Shown piece after piece: positions 1 to 6,566 of a stretch of 40,413 bases of DNA. Every line of letters starts with the position of its first letter. The first letter of the stretch is position 1. The notes below the pieces were generated by a model, which saw only the letters and a list, made by a program, of their open reading frames with translations, did not search any database and had not been told where the DNA came from. The DNA is from Thermoanaerobaculales bacterium (GTDB lineage Bacteria; Acidobacteriota; Thermoanaerobaculia; Thermoanaerobaculales; Sulfomarinibacteraceae): assembly GCA_025456145.1 (NCBI GenBank), contig JALOLD010000027.1:1-40413 (forward strand). Reading direction: 5' to 3'. The translations under genes and the position numbers were made by a program.

Positions 1-472
1 AGGGCAGGGTCGAGCGGTTTCCCCGGTCGAGCAGGTAGGCCATCGGCACCCAGACGAGACCGGCGACCTCGTGGTTGGGCGAGAGCTCTGCGGCCGGTCC
101 GACGGCGAAGACGTAGGGCTCGATGACCAGGGCCAGGGGCCGGCCGCGGCCGACCGCCGCGACGTCGGACAGACGGCCGATCAGCTCGCCGTCGCGCTCG
201 AGGTCGAGCCCGATCTCCTCGACGGTCTCGCGGACCGCCGCCGCGAGGGGGTCGCGGTCGGCGGGGTCGACCCGGCCGCCCGGAAAGGCCATGTGGCCCG
301 ACCAGGGGTCGCGGGGGTCCTCGGCGCGGTGGATGAAGAGCAGCTCGGCCCCGTCGGCGCCGTCGCGGGCGATCGCCGCCACCGCCGCGACCTTGAGCTC
401 GCTCGCGGTGCGGTCGAGCGGCTGGGGTGTGTGCGAGCGCAGCGCCCGGCGGAGATCGGCGACGTCGGCCAT
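1..472 (-). CDS. NUDIX hydrolase, CoA pyrophosphatase-like (3' end cut by window)
   Basis: Reading the minus strand gives a protein that runs off the left edge. It contains a CoA-pyrophosphatase (NudL/YeaB-type) signature: LLFIHRAEDPRDPWSGHMAF followed by PGGR, then the Nudix helix with RETVEEIGL. Such enzymes split CoA or its derivatives into phosphopantetheine and 3',5'-ADP and need Mg2+ bound by the helix glutamates. About 157 residues are visible; the family is usually 190-220, so only the C-terminus is missing. Two in-frame ATG codons exist, at 481 and 472. I prefer 472 (MADVADLRRAL) because a CACAAT -10-like hexamer ends 7 nt upstream of it. The gene follows the MBL hydrolase on the same strand after 26 bp. 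Family assignment is firm; the exact substrate is inferred. Confidence 0.85.
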   Translation of the reverse strand, partial: MADVADLRRALRSHTPQPLDRTASELKVAAVAAIARDGADGAELLFIHRAEDPRDPWSGHMAFPGGRVDPADRDPLAAAVRETVEEIGLDLERDGELIGRLSDVAAVGRGRPLALVIEPYVFAVGPAAELSPNHEVAGLVWVPMAYLLDRGNRSTLP

Positions 473-498
473 GGCGGGCATTGTGGCAGAGCCCGGCT

Positions 499-1368
499 TC
501 AGGCGTCGCGAAGGTGGGTGCGGGCGGCGCGGACGAAGTTGAGCCGCGAGAACTCGCCCTGGGTCAGCGCCTCGATCATCCGGTCGCGCCGGTGGTTGCC
601 CGGGAACACCTCGCGGACGATCGCCCGGTCGGCCATCCCGGCCCGGTGGAGCTCGACGGCGAGCGCCGCGGCCTCCTCGATCTTGACCGCCTTGGCGAGC
701 AGCCGGGGCACCGGGTCGGCGACGACCATGCCGTGGCCGGTGAGCATCCAGCGGGGCTCGACCGCGGCCACCCGGCGCAGCGAGTCGGCGAGGTCGTAGG
801 GGTTCTCCTGGACCATCACCGCCGAGGCGCCGGGGGCGATGAAGAGGTCGCCGGTGAAGACCGTCGCCGTCTCCTCCTCCCACAGCGCGACGTGGGTGAT
901 CGAGTGGCCCGGCGCGGGCAGCGCGCGCAGGGTCCGCTCGCCGTCGCCGACCGCCTCGGGCATCTCCTCGGCCGGGTAGTCGCCCGGCGAGCCCCACCAC
1001 CACGTCCGGTAGGGCTTGAGCCGACGCACCCCCTCGGTCCAGCGCAGCCGGTGGTGGCGGAGGTAGACCGGGCAGCCGTGGCGGTCGCCGATCGGCCCGC
1101 AGTTGCCGGTGTGGTCCTCGTGGTTGTGGGTGCAGCAGACCGCGGCGATCCGGCGGCCCTCGAGCAGCTCGAGGACCTGGGTCCGGACGTGGGCGAAGCC
1201 GGTGTCGACGAGGAGGTCGCCGACCAGGTAGGCCGAGACGTCGAAGCCGAGCATCCGCGCCCACCGGCTCGCGATCCGGATCCGCGTCGTGCCGGCGCCG
1301 ACGACGTCGGTCCAGACCCGGGCGCCCTGGATCGACGCCAGCAGCCGGCTCGGTGGCGCATGCCGCAC
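499..1368 (-). CDS. MBL-fold metallo-hydrolase
   Basis: A 289-residue metallo-beta-lactamase-fold protein. The zinc-binding motif is H81-N-H83-E-D85-H86, followed by H155 in PGHS, D174 in TGDLF and H212 in TGHG, so all the metal ligands of a two-metal site are present. The C-terminal ~70 residues are helical and probably form the small winged-helix-like cap seen in LACTB2/RNase Z-like hydrolases. No signal peptide is seen, so it should be cytoplasmic. The start is GTG at 1368; a TAGACT hexamer ends exactly 6 nt upstream, which suits a leaderless message. It sits between the GT2 glycosyltransferase (33 bp upstream) and the NUDIX gene (26 bp downstream). Substrate is unknown; hydrolysis of thioesters, lactones or nucleic acid cannot be told apart here. 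Confidence 0.88.
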   Translation of the reverse strand: MRHAPPSRLLASIQGARVWTDVVGAGTTRIRIASRWARMLGFDVSAYLVGDLLVDTGFAHVRTQVLELLEGRRIAAVCCTHNHEDHTGNCGPIGDRHGCPVYLRHHRLRWTEGVRRLKPYRTWWWGSPGDYPAEEMPEAVGDGERTLRALPAPGHSITHVALWEEETATVFTGDLFIAPGASAVMVQENPYDLADSLRRVAAVEPRWMLTGHGMVVADPVPRLLAKAVKIEEAAALAVELHRAGMADRAIVREVFPGNHRRDRMIEALTQGEFSRLNFVRAARTHLRDA

Positions 1369-1374
1369 CTTGTC

Positions 1375-1380
1375 AGTCTA
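1375..1380 (-). promoter_or_regulatory. -10-like hexamer TAGACT, MBL hydrolase
   Basis: TAGACT on the minus strand, 6 nt before the GTG start at 1368. No convincing -35 is visible. The spacing would put transcription start at or next to the start codon. Confidence 0.5.
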
Positions 1381-1401
1381 CGCCATCCCGCGGCGAAGCG
1401 A

Positions 1402-2148
1402 TCAGCCGCGGGCCCGGTACCAGTAGGCGTCGACCAGCTCGTCGGCGCGGCGGCTGCCGAACAGGGCGCCGAGGGCGATCCTCGGCATCAGGGTGAAGTA
1501 GTGCCAGTCGCCGTGCGCGTCGAACTTGCGCATCGAGGCGACGGCCTTGACCGGGCGGAGCCGGACCAGGCGCCGGCCATCCCGCCGGCCGAGCCGCTTG
1601 AGGTCGACGAGCAGCCGGACGTCCTCGCCGGCGCGGAGGCTCTCGTCGTAGCCCCCGACCGCCTCGAAGTCGGCGCGGGGGCAGAACACGACTCCCGTGT
1701 CCATCCCGGTCAGCCAGACGAAGGGGACCATCGCCGCATAGGTCGCCGCGATGCCTAGGGACCAGCGCTCGAGCCGGACGCCGGTCGCCCCGCCCACCAC
1801 CCGGCCGGTGGCCAGCGACGCGGCGACGGCGTCGAAGGTGTCGGGGTGGATCCGGATGTCGGCGTCGACGAAGGCGAGGACGGCGCCCGAGGCCGCGCCG
1901 GCGCCGTCGTTGCGCACCGCGCCGATGCACCGGCGCACCACCTCGACGACCCGGCAGCCCCGCCGGGCGGCGATCTCGGGGGTGGCGTCGGTCGAGCCGT
2001 TGTCGGCGACGATCACCTCGACCGCCGCCGCGCCGCCGCGGTAGCGCGACCGCGCCACGTCGACGGTGTCGAGCAGCCGGGGCAGCAGCGCGGCCTCGTT
2101 GCGGGCCGGGATGACCAGGGAGATGGTCGGGGCATCGGCACAGGTCAC
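1402..2148 (-). CDS. Glycosyltransferase family 2
   Basis: A GT-A fold glycosyltransferase that would transfer a sugar from a nucleotide-sugar donor. From the start chosen here the motifs are SLVIPARNEAALLPRLL (about 10-26), ADNGSTDAT (48-56), the metal-binding DAD (D95-A-D97) in FVDADIR, and GYDESLRAGED (167-176) with the likely catalytic E/D pair. No membrane segment is clear beyond a mildly hydrophobic stretch near 134-147. Candidate starts are 2178, ATG 2157 and GTG 2148. I prefer GTG 2148 because TAGCAT (2156-2161) ends 7 nt before it and overlaps the ATG at 2157, and because the fold then begins at residue 9. It is first in the minus-strand run GT2, MBL, NUDIX. The acceptor is unknown. 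Confidence 0.87.
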   Translation of the reverse strand: MTCADAPTISLVIPARNEAALLPRLLDTVDVARSRYRGGAAAVEVIVADNGSTDATPEIAARRGCRVVEVVRRCIGAVRNDGAGAASGAVLAFVDADIRIHPDTFDAVAASLATGRVVGGATGVRLERWSLGIAATYAAMVPFVWLTGMDTGVVFCPRADFEAVGGYDESLRAGEDVRLLVDLKRLGRRDGRRLVRLRPVKAVASMRKFDAHGDWHYFTLMPRIALGALFGSRRADELVDAYWYRARG

Positions 2149-2155
2149 GTCGACC

Positions 2156-2161
2156 ATGCTA
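2156..2161 (-). promoter_or_regulatory. -10-like hexamer TAGCAT, GT2 gene
   Basis: TAGCAT on the minus strand, 7 nt before GTG 2148. It lies at the edge of repeat copy A, so the repeat abuts or supplies the promoter. Confidence 0.45.
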
Positions 2162-2421
2162 GCCCGGACGATACCCAACCGGATCGCTCAGGTTCTGACC
2201 GATCCCAATCCCGATGCGACGTCCGGTAATCCGTCGCAACCACGAAGACACCAAGACACAAAGGCGGGCACGAAGGAGCTGGTGACGTGGCCCTTCCGCC
2301 CGCAGCTCGGCCATCGACTGGATCGAGATGCCGACGGCTGGGGCGCGCAGGAGTCGGGATCGGGAACGGGATCGGGATCGGGAACGAAAGCACCCCCTAC
2401 CTGACTCAAGGGGATAGGCAT
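2158..2421 (+). repeat. Interspersed modular repeat, copy A
   Basis: Left end about 2158-2214 (CTAGCCCGG, then CCGGATCGCTCAGG), core 2215-2353, right end to 2421 (TGACTCAAGGGGATAGGCAT). The core is 139 bp and contains GCAACCACGAAGACACC. It is bounded by the inverted heptamers ATCCCGA (2208-2214) and TCGGGAT (2354-2360). A short array of GGGATC/GGGAAC units (about 2355-2384) follows the core. It fills most of the gap between the divergent GT2 and SRPBCC genes. The same modules recur at 20145-20400 in the reverse orientation and at 32783-33007 with the core flipped. Confidence 0.85.
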
Positions 2422-2479
2422 ATTCCGGGCGAACGCGCTCGCGCCGGCGGGCGACGGACGCGCCGGCGGCCTGCCACGC

Positions 2480-2485
2480 TACACT
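2480..2485 (+). promoter_or_regulatory. -10-like hexamer TACACT, SRPBCC gene
   Basis: TACACT lies 55 nt before ATG 2541. The intervening leader holds a perfect 6-bp hairpin (TGCGGA at 2493-2498 and TCCGCA at 2503-2508, 4-nt loop) and a GAGGTGA ribosome-binding site. The 2422-2479 stretch before it shows nothing else. Confidence 0.4.
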
Positions 2486-2540
2486 CGAGGCGTGCGGATC
2501 GCTCCGCAGACGAGCGAGAGCATCGACCCGAGGTGACGCC

Positions 2541-3014
2541 ATGAAGATCGTCAAGCCCCACCGGGTGACCCGGAGCTACACCCAGACGCTGGTCGCTCCC
2601 GCGGACCAGGTCTTTCCCCTGCTCTGCCCGGTTCGCGAGGCGGAGTGGGTCAACGGCTGGCGCCCGCGGCTGGTCGTCTCGTCGTCGGGGCTGGTCGAGC
2701 CCGACTGCCTGTTCGTCACCGCCTCCGGGCCCCAGGACGCGATCTGGGTGGTCACGGTGCACGACCCGGCGCGCCACCGCCTCGAGATCGTCAAGGTCAT
2801 CCCGGGGATCGTCGTCGGCAAGATCGTGATCACCCTGGCCGACGCCGGCGACGGCTCGACCGCCGACATCAGCTACAGCTTCACCTCGCTCGGTCCGGAC
2901 GGCGACCGGGTCGTCAAGGAGTTCACCCAGGCGCACTTCGACGAGTTCATGGCGGTCTGGGAGAACGAGCTCAACCACTTCCTGACCACCGGCGAGCGCC
3001 TGCCTGCCGGCTGA
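2541..3014 (+). CDS. SRPBCC (START-like) family protein
   Basis: A 157-residue protein with the pattern of the SRPBCC/Bet v 1-like fold. An N-terminal strand with APADQVFPLLCPVREAEW leads into helices, repeated beta strands follow (for example IWVVTVHDP and HRLEIVKVIPG), and a long C-terminal helix (KEFTQAHFDEFMAVWENELNHF) closes the pocket. Such proteins bind or modify hydrophobic ligands; no catalytic residues can be named. GAGGTGA before ATG 2541 supports the start. The next gene, a TauE-like permease, begins 33 bp downstream in the same direction, so the two are probably co-transcribed. Function beyond the fold is not known. Confidence 0.75.
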   Translation: MKIVKPHRVTRSYTQTLVAPADQVFPLLCPVREAEWVNGWRPRLVVSSSGLVEPDCLFVTASGPQDAIWVVTVHDPARHRLEIVKVIPGIVVGKIVITLADAGDGSTADISYSFTSLGPDGDRVVKEFTQAHFDEFMAVWENELNHFLTTGERLPAG

Positions 3015-3047
3015 GCCGCCGCCGCACCCCACCCAAGGAGTCGACCC

Positions 3048-3407
3048 GTGGCCCCCAACCCCCTGCTGCTCGTCGTCATCGGCGTCGTCGTCGGCATCGC
3101 CGCCTCCTTCACCGGTCTCGGCGGCGGCTTCCTCGTCGTGCCGCTGCTGCTCTTCCTCGGCTACCCGGCGCAGAAGGCGGTCGGCACCTCGTTCGTCGCC
3201 ATCCTGGTGGTCGCCCTGTCGGCGCTGGTCGCCCACAACAAGCTCGCCAACGTCGATCTCAAGCTCGGCCTGCTGCTCGGCCTCGGCGGCATCGTCGGCG
3301 CTCAGGTCGGGGCGCGGCTGCTCGAGCACGTCTCGACCGGCCAGTTCAAGAAGGTCTTCGCGGTCGTCCTGCTCGGGCTCGCCGGCTACCTCTTCTTCAA
3401 CAAGTAG
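3048..3407 (+). CDS. TauE/SafE family membrane protein, half-size
   Basis: A 119-residue, four-helix membrane protein. It has the TauE/SafE (former DUF81) hallmark of a glycine-rich first loop (SFTGLGGGFLVVPLLL) and the GTSFVAILVVALSAL segment, then AHNKLANVDLKLGLLLGLGG and GAQVGARLL. Full-length members are about 250 residues with two such halves; this one has a single half and must dimerise if it forms a similar transporter. The family exports sulfite, sulfoacetate or other organosulfur anions, but the substrate here is unknown. GTG at 3048 is preceded by AAGGAG at the right spacing. It ends 4 bp from the convergent VOC gene, so no independent terminator fits between them. Confidence 0.85.
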   Translation: MAPNPLLLVVIGVVVGIAASFTGLGGGFLVVPLLLFLGYPAQKAVGTSFVAILVVALSALVAHNKLANVDLKLGLLLGLGGIVGAQVGARLLEHVSTGQFKKVFAVVLLGLAGYLFFNK

Positions 3408-3411
3408 CAGG

Positions 3412-3792
3412 TCACATCTGGAACAGTGCGGCGAAGGCGCCGGCGGGATCGCGGACGACGCAGAAGCGGCCCTCGCCGAGGGCGCGCGGAGCGACCACGA
3501 CCTCGCCGCCGGCCGCGGCGCACGCCGCCAGGCTCGCCTCGAGATCGGCGACCGTGAAGTAGGGCAGCCAGACCGGCGGCAGGTCGGCGTTGATCCCGCG
3601 GGCGTGGCAGACCCCGGTGATCGTCGTGCCGCTCGACGGCGCGTCCATCGCGAAGTCGGCGTAGCCCTCCATCTCGACCTCGGTCACCGTCCAGCCGACG
3701 ACCTCGCGGTAGAAGTCGCGGACCGCCGGGGCGTCGGCCACCGTCAGGTCGATCCAGACCATCGAGCCGATCTCGGGACGTTCAGCGCTCAT
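3412..3792 (-). CDS. VOC family protein (glyoxalase/bleomycin-resistance fold)
   Basis: A 126-residue protein with the two beta-alpha-beta-beta-beta modules of the vicinal-oxygen-chelate fold: WIDLTVADAPAVRDFYREVVGW in the first half and LPYFTVADLEASLAACAAAGG followed by RFCVVRDPAGAFAALFQ in the second. The family includes glyoxalases, dioxygenases and resistance proteins that bind a metal; this variant resembles the compact uncharacterised VOC proteins in which the metal ligands are not fully conserved. The frame stays open well upstream, but ATG at 3792 is the natural start because the first module begins about 12 residues later. It is divergent from the CPBP gene (79 bp apart) and convergent with the TauE gene. 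Function unknown. Confidence 0.85.
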   Translation of the reverse strand: MSAERPEIGSMVWIDLTVADAPAVRDFYREVVGWTVTEVEMEGYADFAMDAPSSGTTITGVCHARGINADLPPVWLPYFTVADLEASLAACAAAGGEVVVAPRALGEGRFCVVRDPAGAFAALFQM

Positions 3793-3860
3793 GGGTTCTC
3801 CCCTTTCGCTGCCACTTGAGACCGGCGAGTGGGTCCGGCTATTCCCCACCCCGTCCGGTG

Positions 3861-3866
3861 TAGGCT
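3861..3866 (+). promoter_or_regulatory. -10-like hexamer TAGGCT, CPBP gene
   Basis: TAGGCT ends 5 nt before ATG 3872, which suits a leaderless message. No ribosome-binding site is seen upstream of that ATG. Confidence 0.4.
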
Positions 3867-3871
3867 GGGCC

Positions 3872-4669
3872 ATGCTCGAGACGACCGACCCGGACACCGG
3901 GCGCGCCGACCGACCCGACGACCCGATCGCGTCCGACCTGCAGGCGAGCCCGGCCGCCCCCTTCTGGTCGCCCTGGGCGACGGTCGGCTGGAGCCTGCTG
4001 GTGGCGGCGGTCTTTGTCGCGGCCCAGCTCGTGGTGATGGCGGTGTGGGCGCTCGCCGCGACGGCGGGGCTGCACGAGCTCGAATCGGTGCAGGCCGCGT
4101 CGCTGAGCGGCGACCTCTTCGCGGTGGCGACCCTGGCGACCGCCGCGATCTGCATCCCGCTGATCTGGGCGGCGACGGCGCTCAAGGCGCGCGGCGAGGC
4201 CGCCCGGGCCCTCGCGCTGGCGCCGCTGACGGCGCGCCAGCTCGCGCTCTGGCTGGCGGCAACGGTCGTCCTGGTGGTCGCCAGCGACCTGCTGACCATC
4301 GCGCTCGGACGGCCCCTCGTGCCGGACTTCATGACCGAGCTCGTGGAGGCGACCCGGGTCCGCGCCCTGCTCTGGCTCGCCATCGTCGTCGCGGCGCCGC
4401 TCTTCGAGGAGCTGCTCTTCCGCGGCTTCCTGCTCGAGGGCCTGCGGCGCGGCCGGCTCGGGGCGGCGGGAGCGGTGGTGGTCACCTCCCTCGCCTGGGC
4501 CGCGATCCACCTCCAGTACGACGGCTACGAGGTCGCCACGATCGTCCTCTTCGGCCTTCTCCTCGGCGCGGCCCGGCTGCGCTCCGGGTCGTTGTGGGCG
4601 CCGATCGCCATGCACCTCCTGGTCAACCTGGTCGCCACCGTCGAGACCCTGGTCGTCCTGGCCGGCTGA
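3872..4669 (+). CDS. CPBP family intramembrane glutamic endopeptidase
   Basis: A 265-residue polytopic membrane protein of the CAAX-protease/bacteriocin-processing (ABI) family. The catalytic motifs are complete: E179-E180-L-L-F-R184 (EExxxR), H213 in WAAIHLQ, and H248-L-L-V-N252. About seven hydrophobic segments are visible, the first at about 38-62 after a polar N-terminus. Bacterial members cleave or process membrane-associated peptides; the target here is unknown. The frame is open further upstream to 3791, but ATG 3872 has a -10-like TAGGCT 5 nt upstream and gives a normal family length. It leads a plus-strand run (gaps 48, 33 and 13 bp) through two membrane proteins to ridA. Confidence 0.88.
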   Translation: MLETTDPDTGRADRPDDPIASDLQASPAAPFWSPWATVGWSLLVAAVFVAAQLVVMAVWALAATAGLHELESVQAASLSGDLFAVATLATAAICIPLIWAATALKARGEAARALALAPLTARQLALWLAATVVLVVASDLLTIALGRPLVPDFMTELVEATRVRALLWLAIVVAAPLFEELLFRGFLLEGLRRGRLGAAGAVVVTSLAWAAIHLQYDGYEVATIVLFGLLLGAARLRSGSLWAPIAMHLLVNLVATVETLVVLAG

Positions 4670-4681
4670 GCCCCGGCGCGC

Positions 4682-4687
4682 TACCAT
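4682..4687 (+). promoter_or_regulatory. -10-like hexamer TACCAT before the 4718 gene
   Basis: TACCAT lies 30 nt before the GTG start at 4718, just after the CPBP stop, and is followed by a GGGAGGTGA ribosome-binding site. The downstream genes may therefore also be transcribed separately from CPBP. Confidence 0.35.
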
Positions 4688-4717
4688 GCCGGCAACGAGA
4701 CCGGCGGGAGGTGACCC

Positions 4718-5350
4718 GTGACCGAGGCCGCGCAGCAAGCCCTCAGCATCCTCCGCGACGGCAGCCAGTTCAGCTGGTACGTCATCCCGATCTTCGCCTT
4801 CGTCGTCTACGTCTACGCGGTCGAGATCGAGCGACGGAAGTGGAGCCTGGTCCTCGCCGGGCTCGCCTTCTGGGGGATGGACTGGTTCAACGAGATCTGG
4901 AACTCGGTCTTCTTCCACCTCAACGGCCGGGCGCCGATGTGGGGGGCGCCGGACGACACCGCCTTCCTCATCCTGATCGGCCTCAACATCGAGATCATGT
5001 TCATGTTCGCGGTCGCCGGGATCGCCTTCTGCAAGATGCTCCCCGCCGACCCGCGGATGAAGATCCTCGGCCTGCCCAACCGGCTCGTCCTCGCGCTGGC
5101 CAACTCGATCTTCTGCGTCATCGTCGAGATCTGGCTCAACCACGTCGACGCCCTGACCTGGGACTGGTCGTTCTGGGACGCCGACTCGCCGTGGCTGATC
5201 GTGGTCTTCGGCTACCTCCACTTCTTCCTCGTCTCGTACTGGGTGCACGACATGAAGACCGTGCGGGCGAAGCTGATCACCGTCGGCGCGATCTGGGGGG
5301 TCGTCGCCGTCGCGGTGCTGGTGTTCGGCCTCGGGCTGGGGTGGCTGTGA
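4718..5350 (+). CDS. Six-helix membrane protein of unknown function
   Basis: A 210-residue membrane protein that I do not recognise. Six hydrophobic helices are visible at about 20-37, 42-66, 80-107, 122-143, 157-178 and 184-210. Unusually, charged and polar residues lie within or beside the helices: DWFNEIWNSVFFHL in helix 2, NIEIMFMF in helix 3 and EIWLNHVDAL at the end of helix 4. That hints at a metal, haem or ion site rather than a plain anchor. The start is GTG 4718, preceded by GGGAGGTGA. The next gene, another small membrane protein, begins 33 bp later, so the two may work together. No function is proposed. Confidence 0.75.
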   Translation: MTEAAQQALSILRDGSQFSWYVIPIFAFVVYVYAVEIERRKWSLVLAGLAFWGMDWFNEIWNSVFFHLNGRAPMWGAPDDTAFLILIGLNIEIMFMFAVAGIAFCKMLPADPRMKILGLPNRLVLALANSIFCVIVEIWLNHVDALTWDWSFWDADSPWLIVVFGYLHFFLVSYWVHDMKTVRAKLITVGAIWGVVAVAVLVFGLGLGWL

Positions 5351-5383
5351 CGACCCGCCGCGCCCGCTGAAGGAGACCGACCG

Positions 5384-5764
5384 GTGAACCTCTTCCTGAT
5401 CACCGCCGCCGTCCTGATCATCGCGACCGGTCTCGCCCACTCGTGGCTTGGCGAGCGCTACATCATCCGTCGCCTGCTCCGCCGCGACGACCTGCCGGCG
5501 CTGTTCGGCGACGACTCGTTCACCCGCCAGACCGTGCGCTACGCCTGGCACCTGACGACCGTCGCCTGGCTCGGCCTCGCCTCGGTGCTGCTCGTCGTCG
5601 GCGGCGCCTTTCCCGTCCTCGGGGTCGGCGACGCCCTGGTCTTCGCGGTCGCCCAGACCTTCGTCCTCAGCGCGGTCCTCGCCCTGCTGCTGACCCGCGC
5701 CCGCCACCTCTCGTGGGTGGTGTTCGTCGCCATCGCCGCCCTGTGCCTGCTCACCCTCCGTTGA
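5384..5764 (+). CDS. Small four-helix membrane protein, unknown function
   Basis: A 126-residue protein with about four hydrophobic helices: 3-20, 55-77, 82-102 and 105-124. The loop between the first two helices is charged and holds SWLGERYIIRRLLRRDDLPALFGDD, after which W55 and H56 open helix 2. Similar short membrane proteins exist widely without a known role. The start is GTG 5384, preceded by AAGGAG. It lies 33 bp after the six-helix membrane protein and 13 bp before ridA, so it is almost certainly in the same transcript. Confidence 0.72.
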   Translation: MNLFLITAAVLIIATGLAHSWLGERYIIRRLLRRDDLPALFGDDSFTRQTVRYAWHLTTVAWLGLASVLLVVGGAFPVLGVGDALVFAVAQTFVLSAVLALLLTRARHLSWVVFVAIAALCLLTLR

Positions 5765-5777
5765 AAGGGAGCCCACC

Positions 5778-6158
5778 ATGACCCGAGAGATCATCGCCAC
5801 CGATCGCGCGCCGGGCGCGGTCGGGCCCTACTCCCAGGCCGTGCGCACCGAGCGCCTCGTCTTCACCGCCGGGCAGATCCCCCTCGATCCGACCACCGGC
5901 AAGCTCGTCGAGGGCCCGATCGAGGACCAGGCGCGGCGGGTGCTCGACAACATCCGCGCGGTCCTCGAGGCCGCCGGGACCGGTCTCGACCGGGTCGTCA
6001 AGATGACGGTGTTCATGACCGATCTCGGCGACTTCAAGCGGATGAACGCGGTCTACGCCGGGTACTTCCCGACCGCGCCGCCCGCCCGGTCGGCGGTCCA
6101 GGTCGCGGCCCTTCCCCTCGGCGCGGTCATCGAGATGGAAGCGGTCGCTCTGGTCTGA
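5778..6158 (+). CDS. ridA: RidA family enamine/imine deaminase
   Basis: A 126-residue RidA (YjgF/YER057c/UK114) protein. RidA hydrolyses reactive 2-aminoacrylate and other enamine/imine intermediates made by PLP enzymes. The trimeric-fold signatures are all present: GPYSQAV (16-22), VFTAGQIPLDP (28-38), the VVKMTVFMTDLGDF segment (73-86) and the terminal PPARSAVQVAALPLGAVIEMEA. The active-site arginine (R104) and the glutamate of IEME (E119) are kept, so it should be a catalytic member and not one of the Arg-less subgroups. A GAAAGGGAG ribosome-binding site precedes ATG 5778, 13 bp after the upstream membrane gene. It ends 24 bp from the convergent gene at 6183. Confidence 0.93.
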   Translation: MTREIIATDRAPGAVGPYSQAVRTERLVFTAGQIPLDPTTGKLVEGPIEDQARRVLDNIRAVLEAAGTGLDRVVKMTVFMTDLGDFKRMNAVYAGYFPTAPPARSAVQVAALPLGAVIEMEAVALV

Positions 6159-6164
6159 GGCGAC

Positions 6165-6177
6165 CCCTCCCGGAGGG
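6165..6177. terminator. Possible bidirectional hairpin between convergent genes
   Basis: CCCTC (6165-6169) and GAGGG (6173-6177) can pair with a 3-nt loop in the 24-bp gap between ridA and the minus-strand gene at 6183. There is no T-run, so intrinsic termination is doubtful. Confidence 0.25.
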
Positions 6178-6182
6178 CGGGC

Positions 6183-6566
6183 TCAGTCTCGCACCCACTC
6201 GACCTCGGGTTGACTGGCGAACGTCAGACGGCCCGTGTCGGAAAGGACGAGCCCGCGGCTCATGACCTCGCGGTCGGCGCCGCTGAAGAAGACGGTGTAG
6301 CGACGCTCTCCGACGGCGCCGCTCTCGCGGTCGCAGCCCTCCACCCGGAATCGCTGAACGTCGACTCCACCGGTCCCGAAGGCGACGAAGTCCGGGCCGA
6401 CCTGGAGGTAGCGGTCGCTGTACCTCGCGTCGTCGGTCACCCAGGAGCCGTGCAGCTCGACCGGGACTGTCCGCAGCGCCCCCGGCGACTTGCTGGCGAC
6501 GAATCGGTAGACCGCGACGATCGACGTCGCGGCGAGGATCGCGAGGAGCACGTTGCGTGTCTTCAT
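6183..6566 (-). CDS. Small membrane-anchored periplasmic protein, unknown
   Basis: A 127-residue protein with one N-terminal hydrophobic segment (residues 6-23, NVLLAILAATSIVAVYRF) and an exported domain of about 95 residues. That domain reads as a small beta-rich fold: LHGSWVTDDARYSDRYLQVGPD, FVAFGTGG, then strands ending in VEWV. The GSW/T-DARY-DRYLQ-...-FGTGG pattern recalls an uncharacterised domain seen in other diderms, from memory only. Its ATG overlaps the stop of the HD-GYP gene by 4 nt (ATGA at 6563-6566), so the two are translationally coupled, and it is last in the pseudopilin/HD-GYP run. Function unknown; a periplasmic partner of the receptor is a guess. Confidence 0.7.
   Translation of the reverse strand: MKTRNVLLAILAATSIVAVYRFVASKSPGALRTVPVELHGSWVTDDARYSDRYLQVGPDFVAFGTGGVDVQRFRVEGCDRESGAVGERRYTVFFSGADREVMSRGLVLSDTGRLTFASQPEVEWVRD

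Noticed and set aside
427..1758. A 443-residue plus-strand open frame over the MBL hydrolase
   Set aside because: Shadow of the minus-strand gene, whose zinc motif is complete.
2355..2384. GGGATC/GGGAAC array as a CRISPR or microsatellite locus
   Set aside because: No spacer structure, and the units are part of the dispersed modular repeat.
3839..5800. A 653-residue minus-strand open frame opposite CPBP and the membrane genes
   Set aside because: Composition is Asp/Glu/Gly/Arg-rich without folds; the plus strand has recognised families with ribosome-binding sites.
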